Shown here: positions 54,830 to 62,638 of the stretch, in pieces
Layout of the letters: every line of letters starts with the position of its first letter
Numbering within the stretch: position 1 is the first letter of the stretch
Assembly (NCBI GenBank): GCA_947500385.1
Contig: CANMSA010000006.1
Span: 62,001 to 126,000, forward strand
Reading direction: 5' to 3'
DNA: 64,000 nt
Origin: an uncultured Flavobacteriaceae bacterium
Lineage (GTDB): Bacteria > Bacteroidota > Bacteroidia > Flavobacteriales > Flavobacteriaceae
Notes under the pieces: generated by a model
Database searches by the model: none
The model's input: only the letters and a program-made list of their open reading frames with translations
What the model was told of the DNA's origin: nothing
Translations under genes and position numbers: made by a program

Positions 54830-55300
54830 ATGAAAGCACAACTAGAAAAATCTTTTGAGGTACCCCAGGGACAAGAATTGGTCTGGGATCACCTAATCGA
54901 CCCAAATAAAGTAATGGACTGTGTTCCTGGTGTTACTATTGACGAGAAAGTAGGGGACAATCACTACAAAGGCAAGGTAGGGATGAAGTTTGGGCCGATA
55001 GGGGCCAAGTACAATGCCGATATCTTTTATAATGAACTGGATGAAGCCAATCGTAAAATTGTTTTGACGGGAAATGGAGTGGATGTCAAGGGAAATGGAA
55101 ATGCAGAAATGACAATGACAATGAACATTACGGAGATAGATGGCGGCGGCTCTAAGTTAGATGCCATCATGGATGTAACGGTTAATGGTAAAATTGCCCA
55201 ATTTGGTTCTCGTTTGATTACAACAGTATCGAACCAATTGTTCAAGCAGTTTGTCTCTAATTTTTCAAAAAAACTTGCCGAGGCCGAGGCGTCTGCATAA
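54830..55300 (+). CDS. coxG: CoxG-like SRPBCC protein
   Basis: The ATG at 54830 gives 156 residues starting MKAQLEKSFEVPQGQELVWD; the frame extends 13 codons upstream without family features. It is a START/SRPBCC fold: WDHLIDPNKVMDCVPGVTID, YKGKVGMKFGPIGAKYNADI and FGSRLITTVSNQLFKQFVSN are characteristic CoxG segments. CoxG is reported to help recruit CO dehydrogenase to the membrane. Here it is the link between the structural genes and the maturation genes coxD-F. Confidence 0.9.
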   Translation: MKAQLEKSFEVPQGQELVWDHLIDPNKVMDCVPGVTIDEKVGDNHYKGKVGMKFGPIGAKYNADIFYNELDEANRKIVLTGNGVDVKGNGNAEMTMTMNITEIDGGGSKLDAIMDVTVNGKIAQFGSRLITTVSNQLFKQFVSNFSKKLAEAEASA

Positions 55301-55341
55301 CACTGCTATCATCGACTTCACTATGCTTAAAAACGACGCTC

Positions 55342-56217
55342 TTGAATACAGATATTGAAAGGCTTATTACAGATTTTTATGAGCACGATTATATTCTAAA
55401 TGAGGCTTTGGCAACCTCCATATTTCTTTTAAAGAACTTGGAGAAACCGCTGTTGTTAGAAGGGAACCCCGGGGTGGGAAAGACCATGCTTGGCAAAACC
55501 TTGGCCGCCCATTTAGATACTCCTTTAATTCGTTTGCAGTGCTATGAAGGTTTGGATGTAAGTACCACTATCTACGAATGGAATTACCAAAAGCAACTAT
55601 TGCACATAAAGCTTTTTGAGCAGGATACGGATAAAAAAGCTTTGGGAAATCGGATTTTTGGAATGGACTACATACTAAAACGGCCCTTATTACAGTCGAT
55701 CAGTGCCCAAAAACCAGTGGTACTGCTAATTGATGAAATTGACCGGGCCGATGAGGAGTTTGAAGCCTATTTACTGGAATTACTGTCAGATTTTCAAATT
55801 AGTATTCCAGAATTGGGGACGATAAATGCCGTTTCAAAACCCTTGGTGATTTTAACTTCGAATCGCACACGGGAACTGAGCGATGCGCTGAGAAGGCGGT
55901 GTCTATACCATTGGGTCGATTTTCCTTCAAAGGCCAAAGAAATCGATATTATCGCCAAGAAACTGCCCAATATAGAGGAAAATCTAGCTAGCCAGGTAGT
56001 GACGTTTATCCACAATCTTCGAAAATCGAGTCTGCATAAACCTCCAGGTATTGCAGAGTCTTTGGATTGGGCCAAGACACTGCTACTCATGAACGCCGCC
56101 AATATTACCGATGAGTTGGTGCAAAATACGATTGGTAGTGTACTGAAACACAAAGAGGATGTAGAATTTGTGAAAAACAAAACGGTCCAAGAATTTCTGT
56201 ACCCTATTGACTCGTAA
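55342..56217 (+). CDS. coxD: MoxR-type AAA+ ATPase CoxD
   Basis: The start is a TTG at 55342, 41 bases after coxG; no ATG lies before the conserved core. The 291-residue product has Walker A at 41-48 (GNPGVGKT), Walker B VVLLIDEIDRADEEF, sensor-1 VILTSNRTRELSDALRRRC and the arginine-finger region in that segment. CoxD in Oligotropha is a AAA+ protein needed to introduce sulfur when the [CuSMoO2] site is built. It usually pairs with the VWA protein CoxE, encoded next. The stop codon is inside the first unit of a heptamer repeat. Confidence 0.93.
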   Translation: MNTDIERLITDFYEHDYILNEALATSIFLLKNLEKPLLLEGNPGVGKTMLGKTLAAHLDTPLIRLQCYEGLDVSTTIYEWNYQKQLLHIKLFEQDTDKKALGNRIFGMDYILKRPLLQSISAQKPVVLLIDEIDRADEEFEAYLLELLSDFQISIPELGTINAVSKPLVILTSNRTRELSDALRRRCLYHWVDFPSKAKEIDIIAKKLPNIEENLASQVVTFIHNLRKSSLHKPPGIAESLDWAKTLLLMNAANITDELVQNTIGSVLKHKEDVEFVKNKTVQEFLYPIDS

Positions 56218-56276
56218 TCAGTAATCAGTAATCAGTAATCAGTACTCAGTAATCAGTACTCAGTACTCAGTACACA
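56214..56276. repeat. nine tandem heptamers (GTA[AC]TCA type)
   Basis: Nine contiguous 7-base units start at 56214. Units 1-4 and 6 are GTAATCA, units 5, 7 and 8 GTACTCA and unit 9 GTACACA. The first unit contains the coxD stop codon (TAA at 56215-56217). Heptanucleotide arrays can change copy number by slippage. The array is untranslated. Confidence 0.9.
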
Positions 56277-56336
56277 GTAGCAATTAACCATAAACACTTC
56301 TGAGTTTGAATTTGACATTTGTATTTGATTTTTTTT

Positions 56337-56373
56337 CATCTAACATCTAACATCTAACATCTAACATCCAACA
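56337..56373. repeat. five tandem heptamers abutting the coxE start
   Basis: CATCTAA is repeated four times (56337-56364), followed by CATCCAA (56365-56371) and CA running into the TTG start codon at 56374. It is unrelated in sequence to the upstream heptamer array but has the same period. A copy-number change would move any upstream promoter or leader structure by 7 bases relative to the coxE start. Confidence 0.9.
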
Positions 56374-57510
56374 TTGCAGGAAGTAACGAAAACATTTAGG
56401 GAACGCTTGATCGACTTTACCCTGTATTGTCGCGAACGACAGTTTGTTCTGGGGCCGCCAGAGACACGTGATGCGTTTGAAATAGCGGAACGGGGTTACT
56501 TCTTAGATCGAAAACTGTTTCAATATAGCCTAAAAGCCATTTACTGCAAACGAAAGGAACATTTCGACCGTTTTGATGAACTATTTGATCGATTTTGGAG
56601 TCGATATTACGAGGACAAACTAGCGCAGCAAAAAGCCGCTATCAAACACAAGAAGAAAGAACCCGATACCGCCACGGTCATATTTTTGGGCGCTAAATTT
56701 AACGTGCCCAAACCTCCCCGGGAAGAACAGGAGGCAAAGGAAACGGTGGGGGCGAACGAGAGCATTCGTTTACGAATGACGGATTTCTCGAAGGTAGATG
56801 TAACGGATAAGGAGCGTTTAGAGGAGCTGGCGGAAGAACTGTTTCATCAAATGAGTATGCGGTTTAAACGTCGTATGGAAAATGGGAATAAAGGGCAAAT
56901 TGCCATTCGCAATACGATACGAAAAGGTATTTCTAAAGGGGGAATGTTACTCGATTTAACCTATAAGAGAAAACGGAAAGAAAAACGAAAAGTAGTTTTC
57001 ATTTTGGATGTAAGCGGTTCTATGGATACCTATAGCTATTACTTACTACGATATGTACTTGTATTAAAAAAGTATTTTAAAAGCCTTGAGTTTTTTACCT
57101 TTAGTACCACTTTGACCCATGTGACTCCCATGTTACGTTCAAATAATGAGCAGCAAATTTTACGGGAGGTCGGTAAAAATGTACATTCATGGTCTAGCGG
57201 TACGAAAATAGGGGAATCGTTAACAGAATTCCTAGGGAGTTATGGGAGCAAGTTTTTAAGTCAAAAACATATTGTGGTAATTCTCAGTGACGGACTCGAA
57301 ACGGGAAGCGTAACACAGCTACAGGAAGCGGTTCGGACCATACGGCGTAAGTGTAAGACCTTGGTATGGTTGAATCCGTTAAAGGGCATGCAGGGCTATC
57401 AACCCATTCAAAAGGGAATGGTGAACGTATTACCGCATTTAGATGCGTTTGAATCGGCGCATAACTTGGATAGTTTATTAAAATTGGAAAAATTACTGAT
57501 GGATGTTTAA
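56374..57510 (+). CDS. coxE: VWA-domain maturation protein CoxE
   Basis: The start is a TTG at 56374, directly after the heptamer array. The 378-residue product has a helical N-terminal half with a conserved basic segment (RNTIRKGISKGGMLLDL). The C-terminal VWA domain has an intact MIDAS: DVSGSMDTYS (Asp212, Ser214, Ser216), the Thr in WSSGTKIGESLTEFL and the Asp in VVILSDGLETGS. In Oligotropha, CoxE works with CoxD and CoxF in assembling the Cu-Mo centre. It overlaps coxF by eight bases. Confidence 0.93.
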   Translation: MQEVTKTFRERLIDFTLYCRERQFVLGPPETRDAFEIAERGYFLDRKLFQYSLKAIYCKRKEHFDRFDELFDRFWSRYYEDKLAQQKAAIKHKKKEPDTATVIFLGAKFNVPKPPREEQEAKETVGANESIRLRMTDFSKVDVTDKERLEELAEELFHQMSMRFKRRMENGNKGQIAIRNTIRKGISKGGMLLDLTYKRKRKEKRKVVFILDVSGSMDTYSYYLLRYVLVLKKYFKSLEFFTFSTTLTHVTPMLRSNNEQQILREVGKNVHSWSSGTKIGESLTEFLGSYGSKFLSQKHIVVILSDGLETGSVTQLQEAVRTIRRKCKTLVWLNPLKGMQGYQPIQKGMVNVLPHLDAFESAHNLDSLLKLEKLLMDV

Positions 57511-58513
57511 CGAACTTGCCTTACAAATAGAAAAGCACCTGGCCCAAGGGTCTAATTTTGCCATTGCCCAGGTAGTAGACCGCATTGCACCCAGTTCCGG
57601 AAAGGTCGGGGACAAAGCACTGATTTTGGAATCGGGTGAGTTGATCGGTTGGGTAGGAGGGGGGTGCGTACGCGGCATAGTTATCAAAGAAGCAATCGAA
57701 GTAATTAAAACAAAGCGTTATCGGCGTGTTCGGATTTCCCCGGAAGGTGGAACACGGGAAACCGCAAATTATAAAGAATATGTTATGTCTTGTCAAAGCA
57801 AAGGAACCTTGGAAGTGATGATCGAACCGGTACTCCCACAACCAGAATTGGTATTGGTAGGCAAAAGTAATATAGCCCGCAAACTGTCTCAATTAGGGGC
57901 CGCAGCGGATTTTCGGGTGACGGTCATGGCCAATGCCATTGATGCGCAAATGTTTCCTACAGCGTACAAAGTAGTTGAGCAAGTTGACTTCTCCCAACTC
58001 ATCAATATTGCCAACGCATACATTATTGTTACTACCCAAGGCGAGAATGACGACATTTCCGTTAAAAAAGCCTTGGAATCGTCGGTACGCTATGTAGGGT
58101 TTGTTGCCAGTAAGAAAAAAGCGGAGGACATGCGGGTCTATTTGCAGTCGGTCGGACTTCCGAAAGAACGTATTGCACAATTGAAAAGTCCGGTGGGTCT
58201 GGATATCAATGCAAAACTGGCCAGTGAAGTGGCCATTAGCATTCTTGCGGAAGTGATCGATCATTTCCGAAACGGGAAGGCGGAAACTACAATGCCGATA
58301 CATGAAAAAGAAGTAACGAACAGTACTGAAACCTTGCCTTCACCCTCCGAAACGAAGTTTGCCGAAGAATATTACATCAACCCTGTATGCCAGGTACCGG
58401 TATCGAAGAGCAACCCCAAGCATATTGTTGAATACCAAGGGGAAAAAGTGTATTTCTGTTGTGATGGCTGCAAGGTAAGTTTTGAAAAGAATCCTGCTTC
58501 CTATATCAAATAG
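57503..58513 (+). CDS. coxF: CoxF: XdhC-family protein fused to a C-terminal YHS domain
   Basis: Residues 1-90 are the XdhC/CoxI N-terminal domain (FAIAQVVDRIAPSSGKVGDK; GWVGGGCVRGIVIKEAIEVI). Residues of about 110-260 are the Rossmann-like domain (LVLVGKSNIARKLSQLGAAA; YVGFVASKKKAEDMRVYLQ). After a Glu/Ser/Thr-rich linker, residues of about 290-336 form a YHS domain: NPVCQVPVSKSN with Cys296, and VYFCCDGCKVSFEKNP with Cys319, Cys320 and Cys323. YHS domains are metal-associated and occur in copper-transport proteins. CoxF helps finish the CO dehydrogenase active site, so a copper-handling role for the added domain is attractive but unproven. Total length is 336. Confidence 0.88.
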   Translation: MFNELALQIEKHLAQGSNFAIAQVVDRIAPSSGKVGDKALILESGELIGWVGGGCVRGIVIKEAIEVIKTKRYRRVRISPEGGTRETANYKEYVMSCQSKGTLEVMIEPVLPQPELVLVGKSNIARKLSQLGAAADFRVTVMANAIDAQMFPTAYKVVEQVDFSQLINIANAYIIVTTQGENDDISVKKALESSVRYVGFVASKKKAEDMRVYLQSVGLPKERIAQLKSPVGLDINAKLASEVAISILAEVIDHFRNGKAETTMPIHEKEVTNSTETLPSPSETKFAEEYYINPVCQVPVSKSNPKHIVEYQGEKVYFCCDGCKVSFEKNPASYIK

Positions 58514-58554
58514 TGTGTTTCCCTTAAAAGTGCTGCATGTTAAACAGTTAATTC

Positions 58555-60339
58555 TTAGATTTTGAAGCGTTCTTTTAATATTAAATAAACACTGGAGGTC
58601 CAGGTGTAACTGGGGTCGGAAAGGGGAGCTCCCGTAAAGGCTGCAAATCGTTCCGCAAACCCGTTTTTTTCAACCGTTTTCACATAGCGTTTGGCTAATT
58701 CTTTGGCCAATTCATCTTCTTCGCAAGCCAGCAGCCCTTCTATTATAAAAAGGTTTAATGGCGGCCAAATACAACCTCTGGTATAGGTGTTCTCATCAAA
58801 AAAGGGGCTTTTAATCGATTCGGTAACAATCCCAAAATCGGTGGTTAAGGCGCTTGTTTTAAAATTGGCCACCAAGGTTTTTCGAATATCTTTAGGCAAT
58901 CTCTCACCCAACATCATTGGGGTGTAATGAAGCACACTCTCCGCCTTTTGCCGATGTATTTCGGTACCGGACTTTTTATATAAAAATCGTTCTCCGTCCC
59001 AACAGCGCGCAATCAACGTTTGAACCATTTTTTTTGATTTTTCTTCCCAGTCTTTGGCCGCGTCCTTTTTTCCCAGTTTTTCCGCTATTTTGGAAAGCGC
59101 TTCCATTTGAAAGATCAGCATCATATTTACGTGCGGGTCTTCAACCGGAAATCCAATATCATAAATGGGCAAATGATCGAAGTTGTCGTTCCCATGATTA
59201 ATTTGTACCAGTCCGTTTTTATCGTCGTCCCGGTATTTTGTCCAAAAATGGGTCCATTTTTCTAGTTTTGGATAAAACACTTCCAATTTTGCGGTTTCCA
59301 AAAATGATGGATGCTGTTCCATCATTTTGAGCAGGGTCCAGCCATGCATTGGCTGTTTCAAATGACCCCAGCGTAGGTCATTTACGAAAATGGCATCCGG
59401 TAGGGCTCCCAAGTTGTCTTGTGAATCAAAAAGACATACGAGGTTATTCCACGCAACGGCAGGCTGATAGCGTGCCATAGCCAGTGCGTTGAAGCAATGA
59501 TCCCAACTCCAAATACCGTTCATCCAGGTTTTGGATATCATCATAGCTTCGAGCTTGTGATGGCCTTTTGGTTGAATAAGGCTAGACCAACTCAATGCCA
59601 ATGCATCATAAAACGACGGATTAAGTTCCGCTTCGGTTCCCTTGAAAGGCACAAGCCATTGGATATATTCCTGTTCCCTGATTTCTAGCAATTCTTCAAA
59701 AGGGGTATGGGAGGTGCGGGGTACATATTCACTTACATAGCGTTCCAGCGCGAATTCGAAATCCCCATCCGCATCGGGAGCAACAAGAATACGAAGATTC
59801 TTTTTGGGTATCAGCGGATTGTGAAAAGCTTTGCGTATTCCCAAATCTTTCCTTTGCATTTTGAACGTTCCCTTTAAAAGGGTGAAAACCATACGATGGT
59901 TACCGAGCATTAAGCGAAATTGGCGATCGTTGATAGGAAGTACTTCAACCGCTTTTTCATAACGCAGGCTAAAGTTTGTACCGTTGCCCTTGAATCGCAT
60001 GACGGTTTCTGTTTCATAACAGATTTGTACCGTACCGGTTTCGGATGTCAAGGAATAGTGATAGGGCGTTTGTTGGTAATTCAAAGGTTGTATTTCACCT
60101 TTACACAATAGGTCAAAGCGAAGCAGTTCCATAGACCCGGTGCGTGAGACATCGTGCAAATAGGCTGCCTTGGGTTCTTTGGTAAATCCGGTCCACCGTG
60201 AAATAGTCCAATAAGACCCTCTGTAACTAAACGGATATCGATACCCTTCGGTAAGCTTATCGGAAGCAGTTTGCTGTGCAGTGCTAAAAAGCCCAATAAT
60301 GGATATGAATAGAATTAAAAGTCTTTTTTCAATACACAT
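58555..60339 (-). CDS. six-hairpin glycosidase (trehalase/GH63-MGH-like), secreted
   Basis: I chose the ATG at 60339 (594 residues, MCIEKRLLILFISIIGLFST signal peptide); the longer frame adds 11. The alpha/alpha barrel is in the C-terminal two thirds. MNGIWSWDHCFNALAMARYQ has the WxWDxxF segment of GH63/GH37/MGH enzymes with its likely catalytic Asp. GALPDAIFVNDLRWG and NDNFDHLPIYDIGFPVEDPH follow. YTRGCIWPPLNLFIIEGLLA has the late conserved WPP segment. Substrate is an alpha-linked glucoside or mannoside. It is convergent with coxF and breaks the molybdenum gene series. Confidence 0.82.
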   Translation of the reverse strand: MCIEKRLLILFISIIGLFSTAQQTASDKLTEGYRYPFSYRGSYWTISRWTGFTKEPKAAYLHDVSRTGSMELLRFDLLCKGEIQPLNYQQTPYHYSLTSETGTVQICYETETVMRFKGNGTNFSLRYEKAVEVLPINDRQFRLMLGNHRMVFTLLKGTFKMQRKDLGIRKAFHNPLIPKKNLRILVAPDADGDFEFALERYVSEYVPRTSHTPFEELLEIREQEYIQWLVPFKGTEAELNPSFYDALALSWSSLIQPKGHHKLEAMMISKTWMNGIWSWDHCFNALAMARYQPAVAWNNLVCLFDSQDNLGALPDAIFVNDLRWGHLKQPMHGWTLLKMMEQHPSFLETAKLEVFYPKLEKWTHFWTKYRDDDKNGLVQINHGNDNFDHLPIYDIGFPVEDPHVNMMLIFQMEALSKIAEKLGKKDAAKDWEEKSKKMVQTLIARCWDGERFLYKKSGTEIHRQKAESVLHYTPMMLGERLPKDIRKTLVANFKTSALTTDFGIVTESIKSPFFDENTYTRGCIWPPLNLFIIEGLLACEEDELAKELAKRYVKTVEKNGFAERFAAFTGAPLSDPSYTWTSSVYLILKERFKI

Positions 60340-60703
60340 AGTGCCGGGTTTTAAATTCTTTACTGAAACCAATCAAAATTGATCAATATAGTCGGAATCT
60401 AGTACTAGTAAATAGACAAAAATTCTTTGAATTTATACAATTCAATAAGGTGTTGGAATATGTTCTTCTTTTATTGTGTTAAAGCATGGCGTTCCTACAA
60501 CCCGTTGATTTTTAATACCCTGCTCCAATCGTATCAAATGTACTGTTTCCTTTTTGATACCTTTCCTTTGTTACCGTCTTTCGGTCATGGGCAAATGGCA
60601 CTGCTTATAGGGGCGATATTGGAATTTTATACCTTTATGAACTCCATCTTTTAGGATGGGATAAGGTAACACCTCTAATCCTAAAAGTCCTATTTTTACA
60701 AAT
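60340..60703. other. intergenic region upstream of the MobA/MocA-like gene
   Basis: These 364 AT-rich bases lie between divergent genes. The only frame of any length (60427-60654, plus strand) is Phe/Tyr/Leu-rich with no recognisable family and is probably not a gene. I see no repeat or hairpin of note. Confidence 0.5.
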
Positions 60704-61312
60704 ATGGCCACTGAAGAAACATCCATTGCAATTTTGATACTCGCCGCTGGAGCGTCTAGTCGTATGGGGCGACCAAAGCAATTACTAGCTTGGAACGATA
60801 CTACGCTGTTGGGAAATGCCATCCAAAATGCCATAGCCTCCCAAGCCAAGCAGGTGGTCGTTGTGGTAGGCGCCAAAGGGAATGTCGTTGGTGCAGAGGC
60901 CGTTAAAAAAGGAGTGGTCAGTGTACACAATCCCCATTGGGAACAGGGCATGGGCAGTTCCATAGTTTGTGGCCTCAAGTACCTGCAAACGCAAAAGGTA
61001 CAATATGACGGTGTCCTAATTTTACTGGCGGACCAACCACTGATTGATACTCCCTACGTCAATGAAATGATTCGCAGCTTTCATGACCAGGCTGTTGGTA
61101 TTGTTGCTACCCGTTATGAGAAAAAGGCTGGCGTACCGGCCCTTTTTGGAAGTTCCTATTTTGAAAAGCTTACCTTACTAAACCAAGAACAGGGGGCTAA
61201 GTCACTTTTAAAAAAACATCGGGAGGATATCTTTTTGCTAGATGCGGGCATCGGTATTTCTGACATTGATACCCCTGAAGATTATGAAGGCTTGCGGCGG
61301 CGGAAACTATGA
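60704..61312 (+). CDS. mocA: MobA/MocA-family molybdenum-cofactor nucleotidyltransferase
   Basis: The 202-residue product has the nucleotidyltransferase signature IAILILAAGASSRMGRPKQL near the start, NPHWEQGMGSSIVCGLKYL, the acidic LILLADQPLIDTPYV and the AGVPALFGSSYFEKL loop of the MocA branch. MocA adds CMP to molybdopterin to make the cytosine dinucleotide form used by CO dehydrogenase and IorAB-like enzymes. Separation from the GTP-using MobA rests on context and is not certain. It lies just past coxF and one intervening glycosidase gene. Confidence 0.85.
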   Translation: MATEETSIAILILAAGASSRMGRPKQLLAWNDTTLLGNAIQNAIASQAKQVVVVVGAKGNVVGAEAVKKGVVSVHNPHWEQGMGSSIVCGLKYLQTQKVQYDGVLILLADQPLIDTPYVNEMIRSFHDQAVGIVATRYEKKAGVPALFGSSYFEKLTLLNQEQGAKSLLKKHREDIFLLDAGIGISDIDTPEDYEGLRRRKL

Positions 61313-61527
61313 ATAGGCTCTGGCCTTCTGTATTTCCCAATTTAACAAATCTCCTTGTGTTAAAAATCTTACAGTTGAGATACTGAAGTCATTTGTTTTC
61401 ACGTTATCATCCAACGAAAGCGATACAAATTGTTCCGTTCATCGAAAAAAAGGCACTTTTTGTATATAATCGGTGCAGGCGTTTAAACCATCACTGCAAA
61501 TCGCTATCCTACTTAAAAATATACCCC

Positions 61528-62499
61528 ATGAAAAAACAGACATGTATGCGCTTAACATTTGGCATCTTATGTATCATGACTTTCACTACGATATATGCAC
61601 AAGATGTTGCCACTATTAAAACTACCAGTGATGATATTAGCGAAAACCTTGATTTGGAAGCGGTGGCTTCCCTGTTCGGGGATACTGCGAATCTAGAGGA
61701 GTTTGAACAACAACTCAATGATCCTGAATCACCATTATCGAATCTTGATCTTAACGAAGATGGATATGTAGATTACCTACGTGTTGTGGAAACGGTTGAA
61801 GAGGACACTCATCTTGTTGCTTTACAAGCGGTCTTGGATAAAGACGTATACCAGGATGTGGCTACCATAGAAGTAGAAAAGGATACTCAAGGAACTACAC
61901 ATGTGCAGGTGGTGGGTAATACCTACCTGTACGGAACCGGATATATCGTACAGCCGATTTACGTGCATCGTCCGGTTATTTTTAGTTGGCTATGGCGTCC
62001 TGCTTATCGTCCGTATCGTTCGGTTTACTATTGGGGCCACTATCCAAAACACTATCGGGTTTGGAAACCATTCCGTCTTACCACCTATAAAAAAAATGTG
62101 TTGGTACATGTAAATGTGAAGCATACCTATCGGCGAACCACGGTTCGTTACAGCAAAACGGCGGTGCGCTTGCATACAAAGGTGCATCGCAACGACTATG
62201 CGGTTCGGTACCCACAAAAGGCACATTCGGTGCGCGTCACTACCGTACGCAAAACCAATGGCACTAACACAAGGGTTTCTACCGTACGCAAGACCAATAA
62301 TCCTGCCCAACACACGAGGATCGCAAGAGAAACCAGTAGCAAACGAAAAGCTATCGTGGTGAATAAGAACCCGAATGGTACACGAACGGTGAAAGCGGCC
62401 AGTGTAAAAAAGACTACCGTTAAAAAAAACGGTACCAATACGAAGGTTAGAAAAACCAAGGTTACAAAAAAGAAAGTCGTTAAAAAGAAAAAGAAATAG
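61528..62499 (+). CDS. secreted protein with EF-hand-like loop and very basic C-terminal tail
   Basis: The ATG at 61528 gives 323 residues with a signal peptide (LTFGILCIMTFTTIYAQ); the longer open frame has no family features. SNLDLNEDGYVDYLRVVE contains a DxNxDGxxD calcium-loop pattern near residues 73-81. A Tyr/Trp-rich segment (FSWLWRPAYRPYRSVYYWGH) follows. From about residue 190 the protein is rich in Lys, Arg, Thr and Val, with a recurring [RK]K-x-NGTNT-[RK]V unit, ending in eight-plus Lys. Similar small secreted proteins are common in Flavobacteriia, but I know no function. Confidence 0.8.
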   Translation: MKKQTCMRLTFGILCIMTFTTIYAQDVATIKTTSDDISENLDLEAVASLFGDTANLEEFEQQLNDPESPLSNLDLNEDGYVDYLRVVETVEEDTHLVALQAVLDKDVYQDVATIEVEKDTQGTTHVQVVGNTYLYGTGYIVQPIYVHRPVIFSWLWRPAYRPYRSVYYWGHYPKHYRVWKPFRLTTYKKNVLVHVNVKHTYRRTTVRYSKTAVRLHTKVHRNDYAVRYPQKAHSVRVTTVRKTNGTNTRVSTVRKTNNPAQHTRIARETSSKRKAIVVNKNPNGTRTVKAASVKKTTVKKNGTNTKVRKTKVTKKKVVKKKKK

Positions 62500-62518
62500 A
62501 CCGTTTAAAAAAAACGAT

Positions 62519-62557
62519 CAAAGACTCTTTAGGAAGAACCTTAAGGGTCTTTTTTTG
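62519..62557 (+). terminator. intrinsic terminator
   Basis: AAAGACTCTTTAGG pairs with CCTTAAGGGTCTTT, with G-U and one mismatch, around a five-base loop, followed by seven or more T. It lies about 20 bases after the basic-tail protein gene and ends its transcript. Confidence 0.8.
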
Positions 62558-62638
62558 TTTTTTGTGATGAGTTTGGCAAATTAGCAGGAATCGAAATCAA
62601 GAAATTATGGTAAATTCATGGCATTAATATGGTAAGTT

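Noticed and set aside
56214-56373. CRISPR-like array
   Set aside because: Units are 7 bases and contiguous with no spacers; they are microsatellite-type repeats, and no cas genes are present.
60427-60654. 75-codon plus-strand frame before the mocA-like gene
   Set aside because: Composition is AT-driven (Phe, Tyr, Leu rich), there is no family resemblance or leader, and it fills an intergenic promoter region.
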